A stretch of 64,000 bases of DNA from NCBI GenBank assembly GCA_033344815.1, contig JAWPMR010000001.1, forward strand, positions 2,590,136 to 2,654,135. Direction: 5' to 3'. The DNA is from Paracoccaceae bacterium (lineage in GTDB: Bacteria; Pseudomonadota; Alphaproteobacteria; Rhodobacterales; Rhodobacteraceae). Made by a program: the position numbers and the translations under genes. The notes beneath the pieces are model-generated. The model did no database searches. It was not told the DNA's origin and saw only the letters and a list, made by a program, of their open reading frames with translations. This document shows positions 1-11,860 of the stretch, piece after piece; position 1 is the stretch's first letter, and each line of letters begins with the position of its first letter.

Positions 1-2
1 TC

Positions 3-542
3 TCCGGAGATCTGTTCACGCCTGAAACAGAGCAGATCATGCGTGTGCGCAAGCCGATTATTGCGGCTGTGTCCGGATACGCTTTGGGGGGAGGCTGCGA
101 ACTGGCGATGATGTGTGATTTCATCATCTGTTCGGAGACCGCAAAGTTTGGCCAGCCGGAAATAAACCTTGGCGTCGTGGCGGGCATTGGCGGCACACAG
201 CGCCTGACTCGCATTGTCGGCAAATCCAAAGCGATGGATATGAACCTGACCGGGCGTTTCATGGACGCCGAAGAGGCAGAACGTTCCGGTCTCGTCTCCC
301 GCGTGGTGCCGTGTAAAAAGCTGCTCGAAGAAGCGCAGAACGCTGCACAGAAAATCGCCGAGAAATCCACGGTTTCCGTTATGGTCGTCAAAGAGGCCGT
401 GAACCGTGCCTACGAGGTTCCGCTGCGTGAAGGACTTCTGTTTGAGCGCCGTATGTTTCACGCGCTCTTTGCAACAGAAGATCAATCCGAAGGTATGTCT
501 GCGTTCCTTGAAAAGCGTGAAGCTCAGTTTCGCGACAAATAG
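3..542 (+). CDS. Enoyl-CoA hydratase/isomerase family protein (5' end outside window)
   Basis: Crotonase-fold enzyme, most likely hydrating trans-2-enoyl-CoA in fatty-acid or aromatic-acid beta-oxidation. The frame is open from base 3, so the true start lies left of the window; about 180 residues are visible. Seen: the oxyanion-hole segment [16 protein letters not shown], the catalytic stretch [20 protein letters not shown] (a Glu lies in PEI), and a C-terminal helical part with FFxR-like FERRMF and [10 protein letters not shown], usual for bacterial enoyl-CoA hydratases of about 258 residues. Ends with TAG. The position next to rpsT-dnaA is common in Rhodobacterales (family knowledge). The exact substrate cannot be told from sequence. 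Confidence 0.93.
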   Translation, partial: SGDLFTPETEQIMRVRKPIIAAVSGYALGGGCELAMMCDFIICSETAKFGQPEINLGVVAGIGGTQRLTRIVGKSKAMDMNLTGRFMDAEEAERSGLVSRVVPCKKLLEEAQNAAQKIAEKSTVSVMVVKEAVNRAYEVPLREGLLFERRMFHALFATEDQSEGMSAFLEKREAQFRDK

Positions 543-587
543 GACACATAACGTGTGTCGCAAACCCGGGTTGGCATCGCCCGCGGT

Positions 588-1811
588 CTAAAGATTTGAA
601 GTCTTCTCTCCGGGTTTGAGGCGCTTGACCAATGATCCGCAGGTTTCGATGATACCTTTCAGCCGTTCTTCGAGGCGGGTCATTTCAAGCGTGGATGATT
701 TCAGCGTTTCGCTTTGATCCCCTAGATCGGCCAGCTTGTTATAGATGGACTCACTAGTTTGTGTCTGGGCTTCGGCGTTCGAAACCACCTGCCGGAGGGT
801 ATCCAGCAAGTCCGTGGCCGCGGCGGTGTCGTCGATCTTTTCCAGGCTGTTGTCCAGATCCACGATCGAACTGCGTACTGCATCAAACCATTCGTTTGAC
901 AGGCGCGGTTCTTTTTTGGCGCTCAGCATTGCGTTGCGCTCCAATTGCCTGACACCGGACACCACGTTATCCACCGTCTGGCGCAAGTTGCCCTGCACAG
1001 CAATGATGTCATCATTCGCCACCACCACTTTGCTAAGAACTGTATCCAATTCAGAAACAATGCCGGTGATCCGGTCCAGAAAGAGGTTGAGGTCACGTGC
1101 AAGAACACCAAATTCATCCGATGTCCGAATTTCTGCGCGATGATCCAGCCGCCCATATGCCCGCGCCAGATTGCTGACAACTGATCTCAGTTCCAGCAAC
1201 GGCTCCATCCGTGCGCGCAGGATGAGAAACAACAAAAGCGAATGAAGCAGGATTTTCCCGGTAGCAAGAATGCCGGTGAGTTGCACCTCTTTGAACCAGA
1301 TAGCAAAGTCGCGGTACAGGTAATTGCGCACGGTCACGGTCCCCAGTACATCCCCCACCGTCGCCTGATAATGGCATGCGAGACAAAATTCCTCCGCGAC
1401 GATGTCGATCTGATGGGCACGGAACCGACCCTCCGGCCAGTTGTCAGCAGGAATACCCTGCGGCGTAAAATCAAAGCCCTCTTCAATGGAGCGCACCGTT
1501 ACGGGTGCAGGTTCGATGGCAATCGCGTATCCCAGTGCGGACCAGTTTTCCTCCAGGATGGGATACATCGTGCGGGCTGCGACCGGGCCACCTTCATTGC
1601 GCATGATGGATCTGACGTTATCCGCCAGGTCTTCAGCGACGGCTTCCGCTTCTTCAGCGCCGTCAAAATGATAGTTGTAATAGACCAGCCCCGCTTTCAA
1701 GGAGAACTCGACCACTGTGACAATCACCAGAACGACAAAAAAGTCACGGATCATGTGTACGAGGAAAGACTTGTCAAATCTGCCAATCGACGGGCTGTTC
1801 TGATCAATCAT
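588..1811 (-). CDS. Membrane HAMP-domain sensor-like protein with a c-type heme motif
   Basis: 407 residues. One membrane segment near residues 22-45, a periplasmic domain of about 130 residues, a second membrane segment near 178-200, then a HAMP-like linker and a long helical, coiled-coil-prone cytoplasmic region with no recognisable kinase, cyclase or methyl-accepting output domain. The periplasmic part holds CLACH at 143-147, a canonical CxxCH heme-c attachment motif, in a setting like the heme-PAS/DUF3365 sensors (family inference). It could sense redox state, NO or another ligand and signal through a partner protein, or act as a truncated chemoreceptor. It is a lone gene convergent with the enoyl-CoA hydratase. 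Function is not established. Confidence 0.8.
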   Translation of the reverse strand: MIDQNSPSIGRFDKSFLVHMIRDFFVVLVIVTVVEFSLKAGLVYYNYHFDGAEEAEAVAEDLADNVRSIMRNEGGPVAARTMYPILEENWSALGYAIAIEPAPVTVRSIEEGFDFTPQGIPADNWPEGRFRAHQIDIVAEEFCLACHYQATVGDVLGTVTVRNYLYRDFAIWFKEVQLTGILATGKILLHSLLLFLILRARMEPLLELRSVVSNLARAYGRLDHRAEIRTSDEFGVLARDLNLFLDRITGIVSELDTVLSKVVVANDDIIAVQGNLRQTVDNVVSGVRQLERNAMLSAKKEPRLSNEWFDAVRSSIVDLDNSLEKIDDTAAATDLLDTLRQVVSNAEAQTQTSESIYNKLADLGDQSETLKSSTLEMTRLEERLKGIIETCGSLVKRLKPGEKTSNL

Positions 1812-2313
1812 GCGGGCACCTGTTTTAAGACAAGTGACGACCTAGCGTTGTATCCTTCCATTTAAAGTAGCGCGTGATGCCACCACGCCTCCCAGAGCAA
1901 TCCGCCCTAAACGCCCGGGTGGTCGGGCGGTCCCTTCAAAGTCCATCGCAATTTACTTTATCTCACAGCAAAAACACGTGACCCGACTTGATCGAAAAAC
2001 TGCACGTGATGGTTTTTCGGTTAAGTGATCACGGTTGCTTTCTGAAGCGATCCACATCGTTCGGCAAGGAATGTGATACCGCCGTTCAGTCCATACATTG
2101 AACGCGTCGTTCTATTGCCAAAAGAAGTCGAAACACATCTTTCATGAACAAATGAATTGCGGTTTGCAATATCGTCAAAAATCTCTATACGCCTCCGCAT
2201 ACATGCGCGTGCAGCCCGCTTCGGCTAGAATCATCTTTGGTTGACCATCAACCGGATCGGCTTGGCATCGTGCTAAAGAGTTACAAACTGATCTGAGAAA
2301 AGGTTCCGCACAC
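1812..2313. other. Intergenic region upstream of rpsT
   Basis: About 500 bases between the divergent sensor gene and rpsT. No convincing ORF or RNA gene was seen. It must carry the promoter of rpsT and that of the divergent HAMP gene. A TTGACC near 2240 could be a -35 element, but no clear -10 was found. Confidence 0.5.
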
Positions 2314-2577
2314 ATGGCAAATTCGCCACAAGCAAAAAAACGCGCCCGTCAGAACGAAGCCCGTTTCCAAGTCAACAAAGCACGTCGTTCGCGCATCCGC
2401 ACTTTCCTGCGCAAAGTAGAAGAAGCCATCGCATCCGGAGACAAGGACGCAGCTGCGGCAGCATTGAAAGCCGCACAGCCCGAGTTGATGCGCGGCGTCA
2501 GCAAAGGCGTTTTTCATAAAAATACGGCGTCGCGCAAAGTATCGCGCCTGTCTTCTCGCGTGAAAGCGTTGGGCTAA
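2314..2577 (+). CDS. rpsT: 30S ribosomal protein S20
   Basis: 87 residues, the usual S20 length. Begins [15 protein letters not shown], the highly conserved S20 N-terminus, and ends with the typical [23 protein letters not shown] segment. It binds 16S rRNA in the 30S body. Stands alone with its own terminator, upstream of dnaA as in other Rhodobacterales. Confidence 0.98.
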   Translation: MANSPQAKKRARQNEARFQVNKARRSRIRTFLRKVEEAIASGDKDAAAAALKAAQPELMRGVSKGVFHKNTASRKVSRLSSRVKALG

Positions 2578-2622
2578 GCCAGCCACGCCCAAAGGTTAAC
2601 AAGAGTGACCTAAAAGGTTAAC

Positions 2623-2650
2623 AAAAGCGCTCCGACTGGAGCGCTTTTTT
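2623..2650 (+). terminator. Rho-independent terminator of rpsT
   Basis: Perfect 11-bp stem AAAAGCGCTCC / GGAGCGCTTTT with a 4-base loop GACT, running into six T. Just upstream, AAAGGTTAAC occurs twice (2591 and about 2613), a small direct repeat. Confidence 0.93.
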
Positions 2651-3120
2651 GCATTTTTGAGACACTTCCCGCCGAGCTCAGAGATTCTTTTCTGAAAAAT
2701 CAGAGTCAAGAATGAAGTTCAGTTGCCGTGCCGCCAACGAACTTGCTACCAGTATAGGGCGATTCATTTCGCCTTGGGGGGACAGGCTCTGAATGTCATA
2801 TTCGCGCTGCTGCGATCACTAACGGCATGAGGAACTGGGTGTTGCGTTTTGCGTGACACATTCAGTCTGCAAACGTTGCTACAACAGCGTTGCGCCCTGT
2901 CACAGTACATACGGACGGTGTCGTCTGACAAGATAATGGACCTCCTTTTCTTTGGGGTCCAATCGGTTGGATTTTGCCTAATCTGTAAATGTCGGTGGGT
3001 GGCATTCCGTTTTCTGTAAGGGGCGGGTGATGCACCTCATTGGCAAACGGAAAAAAACTCGGGACCCCAAAAATGGGGACTGGCTTGAACTGGGAACGCT
3101 AGAGGGAAAACAGGTCTAAT
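2651..3120. other. dnaA upstream region
   Basis: 470 bases without a gene. It contains a short hairpin just before dnaA (CCCCA-AAAA-TGGGG, 3065-3078) and another partial inverted repeat near 2940-2963 (GGACC/GGTCC). No cluster of TTATCCACA-type DnaA boxes was found, so an origin cannot be supported here. The dnaA promoter presumably lies here. Confidence 0.45.
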
Positions 3121-4479
3121 ATGACTAAAGAACAATGGGGGCAGTTGAGGCAACGACTGCTTAAGACTGTAGGGCAAAACAACTATACGAACTGGATTGA
3201 ACCAATCGAGTTTCGCGCCAGCGCAGACGGGATCGCAACATTCGATGTTCCAACCAATTTTCTGGGGAACTATGTGAACCAGAACTTTGCGGACCTGATC
3301 CTGCATGAGTTGAAGGCCGAAGATCCTGAAGTACGCCGCCTGCGTTTCGCTGTTCCCGTTATGGCTGAAGCACATTCCGAGGCGGCTCCCGCCGCGCCTG
3401 AATCCGCGCGCCCGGTTCATCGGAACACGGGCAGTTCCATGGCAACAGCCCCTCTGGACAAGCGTTTCACTTTTGACACCTTCGTTGTCGGCAAACCCAA
3501 CGAACTGGCCCACGCTGCCGCCCGTCGCGTTGCCGAAGGCGGCCCCGTCACCTTTAACCCGCTGTTCCTTTACGGAGGCGTCGGCCTTGGTAAAACCCAC
3601 CTGATGCACGCCATTGCACATGAATTGCGCCAGCGTCGTCCCGACATCAATGTGCTGTATCTTTCGGCCGAACAGTTCATGTACCGGTTTGTTCAAGCGC
3701 TGCGCGACCGCAAGATGATGGACTTCAAGGAAATCTTCCGCTCCGTGGATGTGCTCATGGTCGATGATGTCCAATTCATCGCCGGCAAGGGCAGCACGCA
3801 GGAAGAATTCTTTCACACGTTCAACGCGCTGGTGGATCAGAACAAGCAGATCATTATCTCCGCCGACCGGGCGCCGGGCGAAATCAAGGACTTGGAAGAT
3901 CGCGTAAAGTCGCGCCTGCAATGCGGATTGGTTGTGGATTTGCACCCGACGGATTACGAACTGCGCCTTGGGATTCTGCAAAGCAAGGTCGAGCAACAGC
4001 GCTTGAACTATCCCGGTCTGGAAGTTGAAACCGGCGTGCTGGAATTCCTTGCGCATCGTATTTCCACCAACGTGCGTGTGCTTGAGGGGGCATTGACCCG
4101 TCTGTTCGCCTTTGCCTCTTTGGTCGGCCGCGAGATCAACATGGAACTCACGCAGGACTGTCTTTCTGATGTGTTGCGTGCTTCTGAACGCAAAATCACC
4201 GTGGAAGAGATTCAGCGCAAGGTGTCGGACCACTACAACATCCGTCTATCTGATATGATTGGTCCGAAACGGTTGCGCAGCTATGCACGCCCACGACAGG
4301 TCGCGATGTATCTGTGCAAGAAAATGACCAGTCGGTCTTTGCCCGAAATCGGACGCCGTTTTGGCGGACGCGATCACACGACGGTCATGCATGGCGTCAA
4401 ACGCATCGAGGAACTCAAGGTGCAAGACGGCCAGATCGCCGAAGATCTGGAGATGCTGCGCCGCGCGCTGGAAGAATAG
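3121..4479 (+). CDS. dnaA: Chromosomal replication initiator DnaA
   Basis: 452 residues. Domain I at the N-terminus (WGQLRQRLLKTVGQNNYTNWIEP), a short Ala/Pro-rich domain II near 85-110, then the AAA+ domain from about 115 with Walker A GGVGLGKTH, Walker B VLMVDDVQF and sensor motifs, and C-terminal domain IV with the DnaA-box-binding signature GGRDHTTVMHG near 420-432. It unwinds the origin and loads replisome factors. ATG start as for other alphaproteobacterial DnaA. Followed by dnaN, recF and gyrB on the same strand. Confidence 0.98.
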   Translation: MTKEQWGQLRQRLLKTVGQNNYTNWIEPIEFRASADGIATFDVPTNFLGNYVNQNFADLILHELKAEDPEVRRLRFAVPVMAEAHSEAAPAAPESARPVHRNTGSSMATAPLDKRFTFDTFVVGKPNELAHAAARRVAEGGPVTFNPLFLYGGVGLGKTHLMHAIAHELRQRRPDINVLYLSAEQFMYRFVQALRDRKMMDFKEIFRSVDVLMVDDVQFIAGKGSTQEEFFHTFNALVDQNKQIIISADRAPGEIKDLEDRVKSRLQCGLVVDLHPTDYELRLGILQSKVEQQRLNYPGLEVETGVLEFLAHRISTNVRVLEGALTRLFAFASLVGREINMELTQDCLSDVLRASERKITVEEIQRKVSDHYNIRLSDMIGPKRLRSYARPRQVAMYLCKKMTSRSLPEIGRRFGGRDHTTVMHGVKRIEELKVQDGQIAEDLEMLRRALEE

Positions 4480-4487
4480 TCACTCAA

Positions 4488-4522
4488 AAGACCCGCTGAC
4501 CTTCAAAGTGGTCGCGGGTCTT
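4488..4522 (+). terminator. Stem-loop between dnaA and dnaN
   Basis: AAGACCCGC / GCGGGTCTT (9 bp) extended inside by GACC/GGTC with one bulged T and an 8-base loop. No T-run follows (TGACGCCCC), so it is a weak or Rho-assisted terminator, an attenuator, or an mRNA processing structure that separates dnaA from dnaN expression. Confidence 0.6.
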
Positions 4523-4623
4523 GACGCCCCCATCTTTCCAACACACAAAACAACAAAAGTCTTGTGAAGTCGGTGGAACCGGGTAGTTTGCCTTTCCCGA
4601 CTGGTGGGAAGGATGACAAAATC

Positions 4624-5742
4624 ATGAAGATCAGTATCGAACGTGCCGCCCTGCTGAAAGCGGTGTCTCAAGCGCAGTCCGTTGTTGAACGACGCAACAC
4701 AATCCCAATTCTTGCAAATGTGTTGATTGAGGCAGAAGGCAGCGATGTCACTTTCCGCGCCACTGATCTTGACATCGAGGTTGTGGATAAAGCTCCGGCT
4801 CAGGTGGAGCGTGCTGGGGCAACCACGGTTTCTGCCACAACACTGCATGAGATCGTGCGCAAGCTGCCTGACGGTGCGCTGGTAACACTGACAGCGGATG
4901 GCGCAACGGGACGGCTGACCGTTGACGCGGGCCGCTCGAATTTTTCTCTGGCGACGCTGCCAAAGGAAGATTTCCCGGTCATGGCCTCCTCGGAGTACGC
5001 GTCGAACTTCTCTGCATCTGCCCCGGTTTTACGACGGTTGTTTGACAAATCGAAATTCGCGATCTCAACAGAAGAAACACGGTACTATCTGAATGGGGTT
5101 TACATGCATGTCTCTGACGCGGACGGCGGTCAGGTCTTGCGGTGCGTGGCAACGGACGGTCATCGTCTGGCACGTATTGATGCCGATTTGCCGGAAGGTG
5201 CCTCAGAAATGCCCGGCGTTATTGTACCGCGCAAAACTGTTGGCGAATTGCGCAAGTTGCTGGACGATGATGACATGAAAATCGCCGTTTCGGTTTCCGA
5301 GACGAAGATCCGCTTTGCGACTCCCGACATCACGCTGACCTCAAAAGTTATCGACGGGACGTTCCCTGATTACACAAGGGTTATCCCGCAAGGTAACACC
5401 CGCAAGCTTGAGGTCGACGCAAGTGATTTCGCCAAAGCCGTGGACCGCGTTGCAACGGTGAGTTCGGAACGCTCACGCGCAGTCAAACTACAACTCGACG
5501 AAGATCGTCTCATTTTGTCCGTGAACGCCCCCGATAGCGGTGCTGCCGAAGAAGAACTGGCCGTCGCCTACAACGACGAACGTTTGGAAATCGGCTTCAA
5601 TGCAAAATACCTGTTGGAAATTGCCAGTCAGGTAGATCGCGAAAACGCGGTGTTCATGTTCAACTCCTCGGGCGATCCTACTTTGATGCGCGAAGGCAAT
5701 GACCTGTCAGCAGTCTATGTTGTCATGCCGATGCGCGTTTAA
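4624..5742 (+). CDS. dnaN: DNA polymerase III beta sliding clamp
   Basis: 372 residues from the ATG at 4624 (MKISIERAALLKAVSQAQ). The frame is open further upstream, but this start has a GGAAGG-type ribosome site and the standard length for the family. Three repeated clamp domains; conserved NTIPILANVLIEA, TDGHRLA and the C-terminal YVVMPMRV ending. It forms the ring that tethers Pol III to DNA. Confidence 0.97.
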   Translation: MKISIERAALLKAVSQAQSVVERRNTIPILANVLIEAEGSDVTFRATDLDIEVVDKAPAQVERAGATTVSATTLHEIVRKLPDGALVTLTADGATGRLTVDAGRSNFSLATLPKEDFPVMASSEYASNFSASAPVLRRLFDKSKFAISTEETRYYLNGVYMHVSDADGGQVLRCVATDGHRLARIDADLPEGASEMPGVIVPRKTVGELRKLLDDDDMKIAVSVSETKIRFATPDITLTSKVIDGTFPDYTRVIPQGNTRKLEVDASDFAKAVDRVATVSSERSRAVKLQLDEDRLILSVNAPDSGAAEEELAVAYNDERLEIGFNAKYLLEIASQVDRENAVFMFNSSGDPTLMREGNDLSAVYVVMPMRV

Positions 5743-5776
5743 CCCATCACATCGCCCACAACATTAAGGTGATGTC

Positions 5777-6880
5777 GTGACACTGGCGCTGACATCTCTG
5801 ACGCTTTCGCATTTCCGGTCACACAAACTGGGACGTATATCTATAGATGCGCGCCCGGTTGCGCTGTTTGGGGCCAACGGTGCAGGTAAAACCAATGTGC
5901 TTGAAGCTGTTTCACTTTTTTCGCCGGGGCGCGGTTTGCGGCGGGCCAGTGCTGAGGACATGACACGACGCCCGGAGGCTCTGGGATGGAAGGTCACAGG
6001 CCTGTTGCACTCCTTGCACCAGATGCATGAAATCGAAATCTGGTCGGAAAACGGTGCTGCCCGTCACATCAAGATTGACGAAAAAACCGCACCGCAAACA
6101 GCATTGGGCCGAATTGCGCGGATACTATGGTTGATCCCCGCGATGGATCGGTTGTGGATCGAGGGCGCTGAAGGGAGACGGCGTTTTCTGGATCGTACGA
6201 CCCTGAGTTTCGAGCCAGGCCATGCGGAGGCGTCTTTGGCCTATGAACGCGCCATGCGGGAACGCAATCGTCTGCTCAAGGATCAGGTACGGGACCCCGC
6301 GTGGTATAATGCGCTCGAAAGTCAGATGGCGCAGTCAGGCGCGGTAATAGACTTCAACAGACGGTCCGCCCTGGCCCAGTTGGCCGCAGCACAACAAGAT
6401 GCCGAAACCGCTTTTCCCGCTGCCGATCTGACCCTCACCCATCCTGACAACGACTTGCCGGAAACCGAAGAAGACTTGCGCCTGGCCTTTGCGGAAAATC
6501 GAAACCGGGACATGGTTGCCGGGCGCAGCCTGATCGGGCCGCACCGGGCTGATCTTCTCGGATTCTACAGTGCAAAGGATGTCCCGGCCAGGGATTGCTC
6601 CACGGGTGAGCAAAAGGCGCTGCTGGTATCCTTGATCCTTGCCAATGCGCGGGCCCTGTCGCGGGATTTTGGCGCGCCGCCATTGCTGCTGCTGGATGAG
6701 GTCGCCGCGCATCTGGACGCAGACCGCCGCGCAGCACTTTATGATGAAATCATCGCGCTGGAGGCGCAAGCTTGGATGACAGGCACAGGTGCTGAGCTTT
6801 TCGACACTCTCAGAGACCGCGCGCAATACATTGAGGTCAGTGAGACCAATGGTATTTCACAGATATCAACGCCGCGATGA
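5777..6880 (+). CDS. recF: DNA replication and repair protein RecF
   Basis: 367 residues, GTG start at 5777; the ATG five bases upstream is out of frame and hits a stop at once. SMC-like ABC ATPase: Walker A FGANGAGKTN near 32-41, signature TGEQKALL, Walker B PLLLLDEVAAHLD. Loads RecA at gaps through RecFOR. Lies 34 bases after dnaN and overlaps the next gene by ATGA, so these are likely co-transcribed. Confidence 0.96.
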   Translation: MTLALTSLTLSHFRSHKLGRISIDARPVALFGANGAGKTNVLEAVSLFSPGRGLRRASAEDMTRRPEALGWKVTGLLHSLHQMHEIEIWSENGAARHIKIDEKTAPQTALGRIARILWLIPAMDRLWIEGAEGRRRFLDRTTLSFEPGHAEASLAYERAMRERNRLLKDQVRDPAWYNALESQMAQSGAVIDFNRRSALAQLAAAQQDAETAFPAADLTLTHPDNDLPETEEDLRLAFAENRNRDMVAGRSLIGPHRADLLGFYSAKDVPARDCSTGEQKALLVSLILANARALSRDFGAPPLLLLDEVAAHLDADRRAALYDEIIALEAQAWMTGTGAELFDTLRDRAQYIEVSETNGISQISTPR

Positions 6881-7497
6881 CAATCACACTGTCTGATCTT
6901 CTGCTCTATTCCGGCGCTCTTGTGATCCTGTTTTTGACGCCCGGCCCGGTTTGGCTGGCGCTGATGGCGCGCGCTCTGTCGGGGGGATTTCAGGCCGCGT
7001 GGCCGCTTGCGCTGGGTGTCGCAGTCGGCGATATCGTCTGGCCCCTTGTTGCCATCCTTGGCATTTCGTGGATCTTGTCAGTATTCGATGTTTTCATGAC
7101 CGTGCTGCGATGGGTGGCCTGTGGCGTTTTCATCCTCATGGGCGCGCTCTTGATCAAGCATGCGCACCAGAAAATCAGCGCCGACAGCACCCTGACCCGC
7201 CCCGGTCTCTGGCCCGGATTTCTGGCCGGAATGGTGGCAATTTTGGGAAACCCCAAGGCTGTACTGTTCTATATGGGCGTCCTGCCCGGTTTTTTTGATC
7301 TGCGCGGCGTGACCCTTCTGGACATTGGTGCAATCCTTGGTGTTTCGGTCGCAATTCCGATGATCGGCAACTTGATACTCGCGGCTTGTGTGGGCCATGT
7401 CCGCAGTATCATTACTGCGCCTGACACGCTCGCGCGCATCAATATCACCTCTGGCGTGCTCCTGATTGCGGTTGGTATGCTTATTCCCCTGATCTGA
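6877..7497 (+). CDS. LysE/RhtB-family amino-acid exporter
   Basis: 206 residues, about six membrane segments, with the family N-terminal pattern FLTPGPVWLALMARALSGG and a mid-protein GFLAGMVAILGNPKAVLFYMGVLP typical of LysE/RhtB permeases. Start overlaps the recF stop (ATGA). Inserted between recF and gyrB. Probably exports an amino acid or homoserine-lactone-like compound; substrate unknown. Confidence 0.88.
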   Translation: MTITLSDLLLYSGALVILFLTPGPVWLALMARALSGGFQAAWPLALGVAVGDIVWPLVAILGISWILSVFDVFMTVLRWVACGVFILMGALLIKHAHQKISADSTLTRPGLWPGFLAGMVAILGNPKAVLFYMGVLPGFFDLRGVTLLDIGAILGVSVAIPMIGNLILAACVGHVRSIITAPDTLARINITSGVLLIAVGMLIPLI

Positions 7498-9990
<2,493 letters not shown>

Positions 9991-10276
9991 AGACCGGCAT
10001 GGATAGACGAAATTGCACATTTCAGGCGCGCATTTGACGGCTGAAAGCCTTTTCTTTCATAATATTGGGACGTTTTTGAACACCATCCATCGCCCCGGAA
10101 CTTGAACGGGTTTTGCACTATTTGAGGTTGCTGTCACACGCTGTTTGAAAAACCATGGCGACGGCGTGAGCACACTCCTTTCACCAAAACCAACACTTAT
10201 TTGATACCGCTGTATTGAGAAGACATCCCAAAAAGTGCGTTCTGGTAAAGGAAGGATCAGGCACCGATTCAATATA
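9991..10276. other. Region between gyrB and uraH, with a weak terminator
   Basis: Between the convergent gyrB and uraH. A short GGCT-GAA-AGCC stem at 10039-10049 followed by TTTTCTTT (10050-10057) may end the gyrB transcript; the stem is only 4 bp, so confidence is low. No gene was seen. Confidence 0.4.
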
Positions 10277-10669
10277 TCACGCACCACCTCGGAAAAGAGA
10301 AAACCCCCACGGCGTGAACTTGAACGGCAGATGGAAGTGCTCATGCACTTTGTCGATGCCAAACCGGAAAACAGCAATTTCAACGAAAGAAGGCTCAGGC
10401 AGGCTGATACCGGCATCGCGGTAATAGTCGCCTACGTCGAATTCCACTTCGTACAGGCCACGGGTGACGTGTTTGCCTTGTGAAACCGGATGGTCAAACA
10501 ACCCGCTGGAACTGCATTGGCCGGACGCGACGTCGATGCGGGTGTCTCCCAGCAGGATTAGTCTCAGCTTCAATCCCACGGCCGGAACGCCACGAGACAC
10601 GTCAACCGCATGGATCGAAATTCCCCCAGGTTCGAAGGGTTCGGATTTGGTGTGCACACGCGTCTCCAT
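10277..10669 (-). CDS. uraH: 5-hydroxyisourate hydrolase (transthyretin-like)
   Basis: 130 residues from ATG 10669 (a GTG four codons earlier is possible). Transthyretin-related fold: GGISIHAVDVSRGVPA at the start with the active-site His, GDTRIDVASGQCSSSGL, GLYEVEFDVGDYY, EHFHLPF, and a C-terminal FRGGA in the place of the usual YRGS tetrapeptide. It hydrolyses 5-hydroxyisourate to OHCU after urate oxidation. Divergent from the LysR gene; the partner OHCU decarboxylase lies on the other side of that regulator. The changed C-terminal tetrapeptide is a mild oddity. Confidence 0.88.
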   Translation of the reverse strand: METRVHTKSEPFEPGGISIHAVDVSRGVPAVGLKLRLILLGDTRIDVASGQCSSSGLFDHPVSQGKHVTRGLYEVEFDVGDYYRDAGISLPEPSFVEIAVFRFGIDKVHEHFHLPFKFTPWGFSLFRGGA

Positions 10670-10761
10670 GGTTGAAAACACTCCACATTTCGCACAGATC
10701 AGCGTTCTGATCCATGCTATAAATCAGGCCTTCCTATTTGAACAATTAGAATGATATCCAG

Positions 10762-11724
10762 ATGCTCAACCGGGTTTTCTCAGAGGTTGAAACTGTGGCT
10801 CTAAAAATCGTTCCTCGCGCGCTCCATTACTTCGAACAGGTCGCACAATTGGGATCGATACAAGCGGCATCGCGAGAACTGGGGATTTCTGCCTCCGCAA
10901 TTTTGCGCCAGATCACCACGATCGAGGAGGATATGGGAACGCAGATATTTGACCGAAACACCAAGGGTATGACGTTAACTCCAACGGGGTATCATCTTCT
11001 GGAACTCGCGCGTGACTGGCGCTTGGACAGTGCCCGCCTTTGGTCGACCGTGCAGTCTGAACGAGGGGTTGAGCAGGGCCACATCACCATTGCCGCAATG
11101 GACGGGATGGTGAATGGATTTGTGCCCGAACTTGTCAAAAGCATTGTTTCACACCTGCCACGTGTTCAGATCAGTATCGATATTACCAGCCCAATCAATG
11201 CTGCCAAAGAGGTCCTGAACGGTGATGTTGACATCGCTGCTGTCGTCAATGTTCCACCTGACGATAACTTGTTTTTTCACTGGAGCCGGGAATTTCCGCT
11301 TGGTTGTATCCTAACGCCGTCGCATCCCGCAGCGGAACTGAACAGCATTCGATTGAGCGAGTTGATCCAGCATCCAGCCGTATTTCAGGATTCGAGTCTG
11401 TCCATCCGGAAACTACTCGAAGCACACCACGGTTGGATTTTCGAGCAGGCGAAGGACACAGTTGTCGTGAACTCCATCCAACTCATGAAACAACTCGTGG
11501 CTTCCGGGCGGTATCTGGCGATAACCTCAGAATTTGATGCGGGTCCGGAACTGGAAAGCGGACAGCTCAAGTTCATTCCCATCGCTGATGATACGACTTT
11601 CAGTCAGACGTTCTCCGTCATTTCGAATCTCCAGATGCCCCGGACAGGGATATTCGATCAAATTGCCGAACTCACTGTCGACGTCCTCAACCATCGGGTC
11701 GGAAGAGGACACCCGAGTGTCTGA
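10762..11724 (+). CDS. LysR-family transcriptional regulator of the urate/TTT island
   Basis: 320 residues from the ATG at 10762. A GTG at 10795, preceded by AGAGG at a good distance, would give 309 residues and start just before the winged helix-turn-helix (ALHYFEQVAQLGSIQAASRELGIS). The C-terminal half is the periplasmic-binding-like effector domain (GHITIAAMDGMVNGFVPELV). Divergent from uraH and upstream of uraD-tctBAC, so it probably controls both in response to a purine breakdown intermediate (inference). Confidence 0.9.
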   Translation: MLNRVFSEVETVALKIVPRALHYFEQVAQLGSIQAASRELGISASAILRQITTIEEDMGTQIFDRNTKGMTLTPTGYHLLELARDWRLDSARLWSTVQSERGVEQGHITIAAMDGMVNGFVPELVKSIVSHLPRVQISIDITSPINAAKEVLNGDVDIAAVVNVPPDDNLFFHWSREFPLGCILTPSHPAAELNSIRLSELIQHPAVFQDSSLSIRKLLEAHHGWIFEQAKDTVVVNSIQLMKQLVASGRYLAITSEFDAGPELESGQLKFIPIADDTTFSQTFSVISNLQMPRTGIFDQIAELTVDVLNHRVGRGHPSV

Positions 11725-11860
11725 AACTTGGGCGCAGTGTTCTCAAAGCGAGCAGACAGAAAACAAGCGTTCCAATTTACGGTAATTCATTCTGTTTTTG
11801 GCAACAACAGCGTGTTTTTTATTCTATAGACAGCAACAAGTTCCGCCACTTACCCTCGGT

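Noticed and set aside
2651..3120. Possible origin of replication in front of dnaA
   Set aside because: No cluster of DnaA boxes or AT-rich unwinding region was found; the single TGTGGATAA at about 4784 is inside dnaN.
3037..4233. 398-codon open frame opposite dnaA
   Set aside because: Antisense shadow; dnaA itself is unmistakable.
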